Shown here in pieces: positions 35,095 through 47,600 of a stretch of 64,000 bases of DNA. Within the stretch, counting starts at the first letter, position 1, and every line of letters starts with the position of its first letter. This stretch comes from Xiphias gladius. Lineage: Eukaryota > Chordata > Actinopteri > Istiophoriformes > Xiphiidae. The notes below the pieces were generated by a model. That model did no database searches. It saw only the letters and a program-made list of their open reading frames with translations, and had not been told where the DNA came from. The translations under genes and the position numbers were made by a program. The stretch is from contig NC_053411.1 of the NCBI RefSeq assembly GCF_016859285.1, positions 18,720,722 to 18,784,721 of the forward strand, written 5' to 3'.

Positions 35095-35560
35095 TGGCAC
35101 AGAGGCGGGGAGGGCCTAAGAAAGTCCCCCGCTCCCCCGAGGCGGCCCCGGGTTCTGGTGTATGGCCCCCAAAACTGGAGGTCTGACGTGACCACGGAAC
35201 AAACTCCAGCCTCCCCCGGCCTTGGCCGTAACAGAGAGCGACAGCGGCTGGCGGCGTCCTCCCTCTCGGCTGTTTTCTCCCGACGGTGCCGGAGGGTCCG
35301 CGTTTCACCGCAGTTGGGTCGACGCGTTAGTCACGCGCACTGACGCCGAGCCTGGGGGGCGGTGGAGCCCTCCGACTCCCGGGGTTACGTTTAACACTGA
35401 TTCTGTTAGAAGGGGAACATATTGGCTCGAAGGGATAGTTTGACACCACACACACACACACACACTCACAGCTGCGGTGGTCTGAGTGTGCGTCGCGTTG
35501 TTTCGCCCCCAGCCGGTCAGATTCGGGTACTGCTGCGGCGGAGGTGGACACCAGTCACAC
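35095..35560 (-). promoter_or_regulatory. CpG-rich block, candidate promoter of the LEF1-like gene
   Basis: High GC and CpG (GAGGCGGCCCCGGG, GTCGACGCGTTAGTCACGCG, GGCGGTGG) upstream, in minus sense, of the HMG-box exons. It could be a CpG island of an internal or only promoter. A short Pro-rich frame (CPPPPQQYPNLTGWG) at about 35492-35560 with an acceptor is a weak exon candidate. Confidence 0.3.
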
Positions 35561-37549
35561 ACCTGAGGTTTACCTGAAACATGGCGAGTAAAAACTGAGA
35601 AAACATCCAGAAATCCGTCTTCATCAGCTCAGGCCGACCACATTTGCATTCAGCTGCGAGACCCACCACAGGTCGGTGCTGCCGGGAACTGATTCAGGCC
35701 GCTCATCGGTCCGGTCTCCTGGAGGAAGATCGATGATTCAGTTCATTCGCCCCGGAACAAACGTCCTATAGCCGAATGCTAGATGAGAGTTGTGCTGCAG
35801 AATGAAACAGTCCCACCTCACGTCGTGAACATCAATAATCATCTAGTCTGAGTCTACTCAAGTCTATTTGTCATAAAATAATAAGATCTATTAGAGATAA
35901 TGCCGATAACATTCCATGCATTTGTAAACATCGTGTAAAAGGATATAAATATACAATAAACCGTCGTTTGTGTATAAAAATTCAAATGAAGAAAGTGTTT
36001 AGAATAAAAGTAATTTACTAATAATATTAAAAAGACTTTGTGTTGAAGGGACGTATGGATTGGAGCAAGGACGTGAGAGAGAGTGACGGGATTTTCACAA
36101 TAAAAAGGAAAACAAGATAAGTGAGATAAAATAATAATCAAAATGAGCGATAAGATAGTTTAGTACTAATGAGAAACACTCACCCCTCCGCTGGACATCT
36201 GCTCCGTCCTGACAAAAGAAGGAAGAAAGAAAGAAAAGTTAACTGAGACGACTCGAGTCAGCCAAAACTAAGTGTCGCGATTTATTGATTAAACTGGAAG
36301 TTAAAGACGAGAGGACGCATCGGTCGGATCATGTGGCTCCGCAGATCGGAGGGATGATGCGAAGACGCACGCGCACACATGCGCGCACACGCACGCGGAC
36401 ACACACGCACGCACGCACAGTGTCACCCATTTCTGGCCTCGGGTTGCTCATATTGCTTGTTCTCTGTAACAGTGTCGTTCACGCTTTCGGCCACTTGGGG
36501 GCAGCGTGACGGGCGTTAACCCCTTCATAACTGCGGCTCTGAACTTTTGGAAGAACGTTTTTTTAAAGCTGCGACGCCTGTTGAGGACGACGCGAAGGCT
36601 GCGGAGGGTGGATGGAATCGACCTTGTGATGCTCATCGTGTTGAAGAGCGACATTTAAAACACTCAGCTGCAGCTTCTCTGCCCAGAAACATATGTCCCC
36701 AGCCTTCCTGTCCCATTTTGCCCCCCCCCCCCGGGTTTGGTGTTTGAGTCAGGGGTGACTCTCCCTGTGGCGTTGCCGGCACAGCTGTCACAGCTGTTTA
36801 GCCGCGGATCCTCAGACTGACTCCCAGCGAATAAAAATCAGCAGTAAAAAGAAAAAAAATCAAGCTGCGACTTTTGGCACATTCTTCTGTCGAGTGAGGT
36901 TAAAACTGAACATCTGGCTGTGAGATATTTTTGTTAATTGTAAGATTAAGATTTGAATTTCCTGACTTTACTTTCATCACCGTTGAAGCGACGAACACGG
37001 TCAGAAGTGGTTTGCGTAGAAATTGTGTGTCAGCCGGATGGAGGGAGTCGTGTTGATTCAGCTTGAAAAGATGAATTTACTGCATGAGTTCCATGACAAA
37101 CGACCGCGATAACAGTGTAATTATTACGAGGACATTATTAGTAATTGTCACTAAAGCTTAATTTGAAGCTTCTCTAATCAATATATCAATAATAACTGTG
37201 TGTAATGATCAAGGTGTTGTTCATAGTGCCAACCACCATGACTCTTAGGCTTCACGCAGCTTTACGCTGAGTCTCGGCTCGTCCTTCATCGGCTCACTGC
37301 TCCGGTTCACTCTCGCCGCTCTCGTGGCGTCGTTTTCAGCGGCAGCAGCCAGATGTTTTCAGAGAAACGGCTGTAAAAATCCAATGTCCGCTGCCCGCTC
37401 GGCAGCAAGCAGCAGACGGGCCCAGTCGGAGACCAGCTGGTGGACATGGTGGAGCAAAACCAGAGCTGAAAGAGAGGGAGTGCTGGACCTAGAGTCATCA
37501 GGTGACACACACACCGGATCCAGATGAATCATTCTGTTGCTCTGTAACA

Positions 37550-38290
37550 GCTGGATGTGGAAGAACAGAAAGGCCAGATTAGACTCTGCCAGAAACCCTC
37601 TAAGAAAACTTCCTCGGTTCTGGATCAAGATCCTTTGGACGGATGAAACCGAGATGAACTTGTACCAGGATGATGGGAAGAGAAGAGTCTGGAGACGGAA
37701 CGGCTCCTGGTCCAAAGCCGGAGGCAGCGTTATGGCCTGGGCACGTATGGCTGCCAGTGGAACTGGGTCACTGCTGTTTATTGATGGTGTGACCTCTGAT
37801 AGAAGCAGCAGGATGAATTCACAAGTGCACAGGTCTGTACTACCTGCTCAGGTTCAGCCAAATGCCGCAACACTGACAGGACCGTGCTTCGCAGTACAGC
37901 TGGATAATGACCCACAACACACTGGGAAAGCAGCGCAGGAGCTTCTCAAGGCACAGAAATGGAATATTCTTCAATGTCAGTCACCTGACCTCAACCCAAC
38001 GGGGCAGGTTTTTCACTGGAGACAAAACTGAGGGCAGAAAGACCCACAAACAAGCAGCGACTGAAGGCGGCTGCAGTAAAGGCCTGGTGAAGCACCTCAG
38101 GGGAGGGAACTCAGCATCCGGTGACGCCCATTGGTTCCTGACCTCAGCCGGTCATTGACTGCACTGGGTTTTCATCCTAAAATTAAAAATAATCCACATA
38201 TTCATAATTATGTTGGTTTGTCCAAATACTTCTGAGCCTCTGAAAATGAGGGATTATGTATCAAAATGGCTGTGATTCCTAATGTTCATC
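37550..38290 (+). mobile_element. Tc1-like transposon remnant (dead, 5'-truncated)
   Basis: The plus strand encodes the C-terminal two thirds of a Tc1/mariner transposase: ILWTDETEMNLYQDDGKR, GGSVMAWARMAASGTGSL and QLDNDPQHTGKAAQELLKA are readable in one frame. The first two catalytic aspartates (WTDET and DNDPQH) are present. The third catalytic position is lost: after SPDLNP the frame reads TGQVFHW and stops at 38029-38031. Remnants of the C-terminus continue in other frames (AERPTNKQ-like near 38040). The DNA-binding domain and left terminal repeat are not seen. The typical Tc1 3' tail (TACTTCTGAGCCTCTGAAAA) lies near 38227. Confidence 0.85.
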
Positions 38291-38650
38291 TATTAATAAT
38301 AATGCTGATAACACTGAATGCATTTGTAGGCTTCCTAACAGAATAAACATCATGTAAGACCATATAAAAATACAATAAACTGCAATTTGTGTAAGAAAAT
38401 TCAAATTCAGACTGTGACCACAATAAAAGTAACATTAACATCGTGTGATTATAGAAAATCCTCCGGCACCATCTTCCGTCGATCTGGGCGGATTCCTTCT
38501 CCAGTCGATGTTTCTAGTCGGACAGCATTTCCGCCTGCTCCAGCAGCCGGGGGGCGGGACGGGGGGGGGACAACAGACGCGCCAAACGTTCCCCGCCAGT
38601 TTCTCCCTGCAACAACGGTGATGATACTCACCTGGATCCAAGGTAACGAC

Positions 38651-41600
38651 ATGGAGCCCGAGTCCCTCGACGGTCTCGGCAACATGTCCAAAGCCGAGAT
38701 GCTGAGAGTCATCGTCACCGAGAAGCTGGCGGCAGCCGCCCAGGAAATCTTAGCGGTCGTAGAGAGAACCGTCGCCGGGTACGAGGAGGAGGCTTCGGGC
38801 TTCAGGCAGGAGATCGACCGGCAGAGGAGACAGCTGGAGGTTCTGCTGCAGCCGGAGATCAAGCTGGAGACGACAGGTCGGTGTAAGAGTTCGCTGGAAG
38901 TCAAGTACAAACAGTGGGTTCTCCCCGTAGGGAAATCGCCACCTAATGACGAATCCCGTTTACAAAAGTCTCGATTTAACGCGGCTTTGTCTCACGGTAA
39001 AACCTGCGACTTCTGAGGACTCGCCACGAGAACTGTTATGACGACTCGTCGGTTCGGCCTCCATTCGACCTCACTGTGTAAAGTGTAAAAAGTCAAACCA
39101 AGTTCTTACAGGCGGACTTTCAGTGGATCCGGTCGGTGGCGGAATTACACCAAATACTCGACGGTAGTTCAGCGGCGATCGTTGCACTTTTTACTCCGCT
39201 ACAGTTGCTCCGTTTTCCCACTTTTCAGATTCAAGTCTTGCATTGAACAGAAGCTACGATGAGCTCATAAAATAAAACAGCAGACGAGACGAGCGGTTTC
39301 CAACTTTTTTGACTTGTGACCTCAGCAACTAATGATCGTGTTCGTTATTGATTAATCCGACCGATTGTTTACTCGATTAATGGCTTCTAACATGTCAGAG
39401 AACAGCGGAAAGTGTCCGACCCGGTTTTCTCCCAGTCCGGGGGGATTATCCAACTAAAAGGGTTCAGTTTACTGGGACAGAGAAAAACCAGAAGATCTTC
39501 ATGCTCGGAGCTGAAAACACCATGTTTGCTTGAAAAATGACTAATGGCGGTCGGTCATCAAAACGGTTTCTGATTATTTTTCGGTTGATCGACTAATCGT
39601 CGTGTTTCAGAGGGCGGAGTTTTTGTCACTTCACGCGGCTTCTTTGAAACAAGTCGATTGTCGCACAAATGGCCAAAACCATCCGGCATTTCCCCGAAAA
39701 CCCAAACTTAGAGTAAACGAATCCAGATCGGTGAACCGGTTTTCCTCCTGTCCTCTCCCGCGAATCGTCCGACGACCCCTCGGGTTCGCCCGGGGACCCT
39801 CCGGAGGCGCCCGACCGCTAGAGTCGACGTCTTAAAACGTTGGGTTCGGTTCCAGTTACAGTGGAAGACCCGAGGGGGTCCCGTTCAGTGTCACGTGGGG
39901 TGAGGACAAGCAGGAAATCCCCGGACCGGAGAACCCCGGACCGGAGAACCCTTCCTTGAGAGGTTTCCGTTGATCAACCGATCACTTTCTTTTTTCCGAC
40001 ACTCGAGTGCTGCTGCGGCGGCGGAGACGTTCACGGTCAACGGGACACTTTTAGCCGCAGAGCTAGCAGAAGCGCGTTTAGCCTTTAGCGGCCTCGGTGC
40101 TCCGCCTCAGCAAAGGCTCCGAGCACCCACAGGTGCCGGTCTCTGGTCTCTGGCGGACCCGAGCCGGTCTCCCGATCCCGCAGACGGGAAGAGACGGGGT
40201 TTGTGGAGTAAGGGGCCCGTGGTTAGTGTCCGTCAGGGCAAGACCTGCACCGCAGGTACCAATAAATGGAGCGACAGTTATGGGGTCATGACAGCCGCAG
40301 GCAGAACCGCGCACGCCGGTGCTTTAACCGAATCGACGCCGAGCTTGTCTGTTTATTTGCTCCACGTGTTAACACGGACAAACGTTTCACGGGGGGGGGG
40401 TCAACATTTTGAAGTAATTGTCTACTTTTCCTTCATCAAAAACTAAACCTCCTCCCGATCCAGATGACCAGCAGCTGTTTCCCATATGCGAGCCGGTACA
40501 GGCGGAGGCGTCCGGAGGAGGAGCGCAAGTCCCCGAGGAGGAGGAGCAGCAGCACAAATATGAGCTGAGTGCGTCTTTAAATCCACGTTTTACTCAAAAG
40601 GAAGGAACTACATTAATAGAGTTTGATGTATGATACAGTTACGCTCCACCGGAACTTGTAGGGTTTCAGTGGTTCAGTCCGGGTAGCGGCTCTGCCCTGG
40701 ATTTAGCCTCTCAGGCCACATGCGCGCTGTCCTACCGTCTTGGTGGGTGGTTACGCGGCTCGTGATGAAGCCTGCAGACGCTACTCAGGGCTGAAAACAG
40801 TCCACAACTTCGTCTGCACCTGCGGGTGAAAGAAATCATTTAGTTGGATTCTTTTTCTTTTTTTCCAAACACTATTAATGAGTTTGAAGGCTCGTTCTTC
40901 TTCACTGTGATTTATTTTGATACACTTTTAAAAGAGAGATTGTTGAAGAACCTTTGACCTCTTTGTCAGTGAGCTTTGCCTGACGAACCGTTTGTGTCCA
41001 GGTGTGGTGGACGCCAGGAGCATGGGTCTCCTGTGCTACACCGAGGAACAGATGGATGAAGACGAGGAGGACGAAGATGAGGGGGCCTCTGAGCGACCGG
41101 CGCTGACCTCCACACGGGATCGGGAGCCTCTCACCGAGCCGGACTATGAAACAGCATCGAGGTTACGAGGCACATTCCTACAGTTGTCACTTCCCCACGG
41201 GGCTAAAAGTATTTGGACGCCGCTCTGCGTACTGCGGGGTCACGGCGCTCTGGCCTGTGGAGGGTCGCTGTGTTTTTAACCCAGATTCTAATCTTTATTT
41301 TTGGCAGGTTAGCGCCTCCCACGGTTCAGTCTGACAGGAGGAGTGCCGGCAGACCTCGGACCGGTGAATCACAGAGCCACGTAGATCTCAGAATCCGCAT
41401 CCTGGAGGACTCTCAGACTGAAGTCCTCTCGACCAGCGGTAAGTTTACAGTAAATTCCCGTCGAGGGGCTCTGTAGTTCTGCTGGGAGACCTCCTCTGTC
41501 AGAGAAACGGCCTGCCTGATCTGGACCCGAGTGGTGCCTTGTCATGGGACCTCCGGGTCGGGGTGTTCTGGTACCGGGTCTACCTGCGGGACAGACCTGG

Positions 41601-44600
41601 TAAACCCAAACGTGTCGTGTGGGAGAACCGGCCGAGGCCCCTGTCCGCTGACTCCCACCTCCAGAAGTATTGGTCATGCGTCCCGGTAGGAGGCCCCGGG
41701 GTAGTAGCGGGACGCGACGGAGATATTTTATATCTCACCTGGTCCGGGGAACGCCGCGGGGTCCCCCGGGAGGAGCTGGAAAACGTTGCTGGGGAGAGGG
41801 ACGTCTGGACCCCCCTGGACTACCCGACCCCGCATAGGCGGCAGAGGATGGATGGATGGAGTTTAACCGACCCCCATCACCTGAAAAACAAAAGAGAGTG
41901 AAGAACAACCTGTTTTCAACCTGCAGCAGGAATATGAAAAACGAAACGGGAGGATTTTTTCCACTTTAAAGACTCAATTACAGATTAAAACGCCTCGATA
42001 GTGTCCATGTTTTTGCATTGAACCATACAAGATATTTATTTTAGGAGCTGTAAGCTAAATGTGGTATAAGACATCATGAGATGGGAATGCCCCAGCGTAG
42101 AACAGGTACCGGTCCGAGTCCAGTCCAGGAGTAACCACAGGTCGTGGCTGCTGATTCTATGGAGATTAAACACATTAGATTTGACTTGGATGCAGCACAG
42201 ACAGGCTCCAAAAACAGCTGTTTCCCTTCGGTGTGAATGAAAATCAAAGTTCAACTGATCTGAATCAACTTACTCTTGAATATTCCTCTGTCTCAGTGTT
42301 TAAGAAGTACCCGGCCCAGGACCTGAAGTGTCCTCGTGGTCTACGGGAGCCAGACTTCCTGGACCTGCTGAGGTCCTCCTTCCCTCCGCTGGCTGCCGAT
42401 AAATCCTTTGACCTCTTCACCACCGACAGAACCAGGAGACTGCTGCCTCTGAGGGTGAAGACCCTGACCCCAGAGGAGATCTACAGGACCATCAAGTCCA
42501 CCGGGCATTCTGCCCTCTACATCCGACTGAAGGTAGCGCGTCTGACACTTTTACTGCCTGGGAGAGATTTCATTTAATGCACTAGTTTGTCCTCAGCAAC
42601 ACGTGTGAACTTTGGGCTCATTCCACCAAACATTAGGGAATATTCAGATTATTTTTTTCTCTTGAGGAATTGCTTAAAGGGTTGATGGTTTAACAGGATG
42701 ATTTGTTGTCCTCAGTGTTCGTGTTTGCTTCTTCATATTTAGGACGCGTGATGCTGTAAGAGCAGGTTATAAAAAATTGGGTTATGGTCGTTACGTGTTT
42801 TGTCTGAAACGATTCTCGGTGGGAAGAGACTCTTTCAGTAGCTATGTGTGTCCTGCAGACAGTAGCGCTCAAGCAAATACCTCCAGCTGCTGTAGTTTGG
42901 TTTGTTTTGTATTCTGACTGGTGGAACTCTTGGCGTTGTTTCAGACACAAGAGGAGCCCCAGGCCGCCGACGAAGTGTTTCATCCGTCACAGAGACAAGA
43001 TAACGCTGCTGCTGCTGATGAGGCCGCTGCTGCTGCTGCTGCTGATGAGGCTGCTGCTGCTGCTGCTGCTGCTGATGAGGCTGCTGCTGCTGCTTCACCA
43101 TCCACCCCTGATCAAACCAGACAACACACACGGTAACTTAACTAGTCAAGATAGAATACTCCGATTGGTTATAGGTTTGATACTCGCAAAAAAAAGAAAA
43201 ACGAGATCAGTTGCTAAAAACTGGTTGGAGCAGATATAAACGACACACCAGCAGAGATACATGCAAAGACATGGATGTCTGATCTCCAATCACAGCCTTA
43301 CTTCTTTATTAACCCCCATCTTTTAGGTTACTGACGCCCAGAGTTCAGTCTAAGAGGAGGAGGCCCGGCAGACCTCGGATCAGTGATCCGCACAACTACG
43401 TACATCTCAGGATCTGCATCCTGGAGGACTCTCAGACTGATGTGCTCTCAGCCAAAGGTAGATTTAATCACTTCGTTCTGTGCTGGACGTGTCCAGTAAA
43501 CACACGTCCTTATTATCTTCTTTGCTTTATTTACCTGTTGAGGTGCAACACGTCAGCGGCATCAGGTCAAAAACATCAGATGAAAGTAGTAGCCATGGCA
43601 CAGTGTGGGGGTCCTGCACCTTGAATTGGTTCAGATTGGAGCCCGATGTATTGGCTCATTGTAGATATATCGTCTTTATATCGGCCGATAAAGGACAAGA
43701 AATGTCAGTACAGAAAAGTTTGGAGACAATCTTTTGCCTTTGGTCTGATTTTCAGTGAGTGCCATTTAAAAAAACAAAACAAAAAAACAACCTCCCTGGC
43801 TGCATGTTTCACATCTGAGCTGCCATAAAACTTATATATCTGGCTGCATCTGTTCCGCCACAACGCATGTAAACACAGTCTGCTCAAAGCCAAGTTGGCG
43901 CTTTGTTGCGTTTTAAATCAAATGAGCCGGAAAACGGAGCCGAAAGGACTGCGTCACTGCCCAAATTACAGGCCGCGCTGTGGGTCTGCTAACCAGCTGC
44001 CACCGGTCCACCTACCGGCAGGGTGGGGGAGTTCACGCACCGGCAACCACATCCACCAAACAGGGACACAAGGCGTTTCTTTAATGAACCGAGAAATATT
44101 CCTGTAAATACAACTTCCGCACACACAAGGTGCTGGTAAAATGCACATTTGTGAACACAAACAACACAGTAAAGCGGCGGGAGCCGTGAGGGAGCTCAGC
44201 AGAGACATTACCAGATGAATTACACTCTGGACTCTACGGGGGCTTTGTGTCACCACCTGAACGCACCGATGCAGTGGAGCAGTTGGTGACCTGCAGCCAC
44301 AGCTCTGACCACAACTACGTCAACGGTATAACCGGTAGAACTCTGGGTTGGCTGACAAAAATTTGGTCTCTGTGTCTCAGTGTTTAAGAAGTACCCGGTC
44401 CAGGAGCTGCAGTGTCCTTGTGGTCTACGGGAGGCAGACTTCCTGGACCTGCTGACGTCCTCCTTCCCTCCGCTGGCTGCCGATAAATCCTTTGACCTCT
44501 TCACCACCGACAGAACCAGGAGACTGCTGCCTCTGAGGGTGAAGACCCTGACCCCAGAGGAGATCTACAGGACCATCAGGACCACTGGGCATTCTGCCCT

Positions 44601-47600
44601 CTACATCCGACTGAAGGTACCGCGTCATGAGTCTTTATGTTCTGAGCATCTGTCTTACTCTAGCAAACCTCATCAGATTTAGTCTGGAAACGTCTTTTCA
44701 CTTTTCGTCTCATGTCACCTTTAAGGTTGGGCTCTCATAGCCGCTTCCATTTAGGATCCGGTTCCAAAATCACTGTGCACATTTGGTTTCTCAATCATCT
44801 TAATCCAGAGGGGGTCTCTGTTTTTGGTGGAAATGTCACTTGAGAATCAAACTCTCCTTTTAGCCTCTCGAGAAACTCCAGATCAGAGAGAAAGACCTTC
44901 CCCTGCAGAGAAAGGAGGCAGCTGCTAAAAGACCTCCGTCCACCCCTGATCAAACCAGGCTGGACGCGAGGTAAATCCAGAACAAGAACGGCGGGTTACT
45001 GATCACGACAAAGATTGAATTTTTGCCTACAGATGTTGTCAACCAGCTCCTAATCTGTAATGTTATCGTTTCCCAGTGTTCAGGCTGACAGGAGGAAGCG
45101 GGGCAGACCTCGGATCAGTGACACACAGAACTACGTGGCTCTCAGGATCCGGATCCTGGAGGACTCGCAGATCAATGTGCTCTCAGCCAACGGTAAACTT
45201 AAAGTAGTCCATTTTGTATTCAGGTACCTGCATGAGTATCCGCGACGGTTTACTGTCTCATGAAATAGCCAGTAGAGGCTCGGAGAGACCGGTTGGTCAA
45301 CTTCAGTTATTCATGAGCTAACGGCTAACATGCTAGCGCTGGTCGCAATAGCTCTGCGAGCCTCTTTCCTCCCGGTTTTCTGTTCTCAGCCTTAAATATC
45401 ATTTTATTCAATACATTTTTATGGAAGAGATGGAAAAAGCTCTGTTCAAGGCTGTAACAAAGATTATTTTCATTATCGACCAATCGGACATTTACTTTCC
45501 CGTTCCGGTTTCTCCCCGGCCCAAGGAGATGTATTCAGACGTCTTATTTTATCCGACCAACAATCCAGAACCCAGAGTTACCCAGTATGGAACCATACAT
45601 GACAGAGAAAAGCTTTTTTCTCAATGCTCAATTTGGTCTCTGTGTCTCAGTGTTTAAGAAGTACCGGTCCAGGAGCTGCAGTGTCCTCGTGGACTACGGG
45701 AGGAAGACTTCCTGGACCTGCTGAGGTCCACCTTCCCTCAGCTGGCTGCCGATAAACCCGTTGACCTCTTCATCACTGACAGAACCAGGAGACTGCAGCC
45801 TCTGAGGGTGAAGACCCTGACCCCAGAGGAGATCTACAGGACCATCAAGTCCACTGGGCATTCTGCCCTCTACATCCGACTGAAGGTACCGCGTCATGAG
45901 TCTTTATGTTCTGAGCATCTGTCTTACTCTAGCAAAGCTCATCAGATTTTGTCTGGAAACGTCTTTTCACTTTTAGTCTGATGTCACCTTTTAGGTTGGG
46001 CTCTCATAGCCGCTTCCATTTAGGATCCGGTTCCAAAATCACTGTGCACATTTGGTTTATCAATCATCTTAATCCAGAGGGGTCTCTGTTTTTGGTGGAA
46101 ATGTCACTTGAGAATCAAACTCTCCTTTTAGCCTCTCGAGAAACTCCAGATCAGAGAAAGACCTTCCCTGCAGAGAAAGGAGGCAGCTGCTAAAGACCTC
46201 CGTCCACCCCTGATCAAACCAGGCTGGACGCGAGGTAAATCCAGAACAAAAACGGCGGGTTACTGATCACGACAAAGATTGAATTTTTGCCTACAGATGT
46301 TGTCAACCAGCTCCTAATCTGTAATGTTATCGTTTCCCAGTGTTCAGGCTGACAGGAGGAAGCGGGGCAGACCTCGGATCAGTGACACACAGAACTACGT
46401 GGCTCTCAGGATCCGGATCCTGGAGGACTCGCAGATCAATGTGCTCTCAGCCAACGGTAAACTTAAAGTAGTCCATTTTGTATTCAGGTACCTGCATGAG
46501 TATCCGCGACGGTTTACTGTCTCATGAAATAGCCAGTAGAGGCTCGGAGAGACCGGTTGGTCAACTTCAGTTATTCATGAGCTAACGGCTAACATGCTAG
46601 CGCTGGTCGCAATAGCTCTGCGAGCCTCTTTCCTCCCGGTTTTCTGTTCTCAGCCTTAAATATCATTTTATTCAATACATTTTTATGGAAGAGATGGAAA
46701 AAGCTCTGTTCAAGGCTGTAACAAAGATTATTTTCATTATCGACCAATCGGACATTTACTTTCCCGTTCCGGTTTCTCCCCGGCCCAAGGAGATGTATTC
46801 AGACGTCTTATTTTATCCGACCAACAATCCAGAACCCAGAGTTACCCAGTATGGAACCATACATGACAGAGAAAAGCTTTTTTCTCAATGCTCAATTTTG
46901 TCTCTGTGTCTCAGTGTTTAAGAAGTACCCGGTCCAGGAGCTGCAGTGTCCTCGTGGACTACGGGAGGAAGACTTCCTGGACCTGCTGAGGTCCACCTTC
47001 CCTCAGCTGGCTGCCGATAAACCCGTTGACCTCTTCATCACTGACAGAACCAGGAGACTGCAGCCTCTGAGGGTGAAGACCCTGACCCCAGAGGAGATCT
47101 ACAGGACCATCAAGTCCACGAGGCATTCTGCCCTCTACATCCGACTGAAGGTAGTTTTTCTCCGTTGGTAGATTATCGGCTGCTGCTGTGGTTGAATCTG
47201 TGACGCTATGGATATAATAATAAGAAATAATGGATCTTTTCAAAATTGAAGTTACAAAGTTCTTCACACAGGGCAGCAAATTAAAAACAAAATCAACGCA
47301 AAATAAAATCGAGCGATTAAACCACTTCCAGCGATGTAAGATAAAAGAAATGATAAAAGGGGGATTCGAACTGAATAAAAAGACAAATAAAATAAAGTAA
47401 AAACTGGATGTGGCCGCAGTAGCTGTACTGTGACTTCCCTTTACTGCTCCTGTTAACGTCTACAGTCCTTCCTGCCGACCAAACAAGAGCTCAACAGAGT
47501 TCTCAAAGAGGAGAACTCAATTTTATTTATATAGCAACCAGGTCCCAACAGAGATTATCTCCGGGCCCCTTTCACATAGAGCAGGTCTTTTTTATTTTTA

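Larger units (their letters stand above)
33838..37549. other. Possible 5' part of the LEF1-like gene; no exon confirmed
   Basis: Contains R1 copy C, a CpG-rich block at 35.1-35.5 kb and a CACG-rich microsatellite at 36.36-36.42 kb. Minus-strand candidates with acceptor and donor exist at about 35492-35560 and 35670-35720, but I cannot match them to LEF/TCF domains. The region 37.25-37.55 kb includes a short open stretch that I do not recognise, abutting the Tc1 remnant. Confidence 0.4.
44617..47151 (+). repeat. 1.26-kb tandem duplication within ZNF-A
   Basis: The unit comprises linker exon, AT-hook exon, an R2 fragment in the intron and the beta-grasp exon. Matching points (exons 10 and 13; exons 11 and 14) are 1264 bases apart. 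45060-45620 and 46324-46884 are essentially identical, whereas 44617-44860 and 45886-46130 carry several substitutions plus one-base contractions. That gradient suggests either a recent unequal exchange covering the right part or partial conversion. Confidence 0.85.

Noticed and set aside
37307-37715. Minus-strand frames overlapping 37.3-37.7 kb
   Set aside because: Antisense of the Tc1 transposase remnant and its left flank.
38435-38910. Minus-strand frame over the first exon of ZNF-A (also at 51054-51419 and 55712-55945)
   Set aside because: It is the mirror of the conserved helical exon on the plus strand; its conservation follows from that exon.
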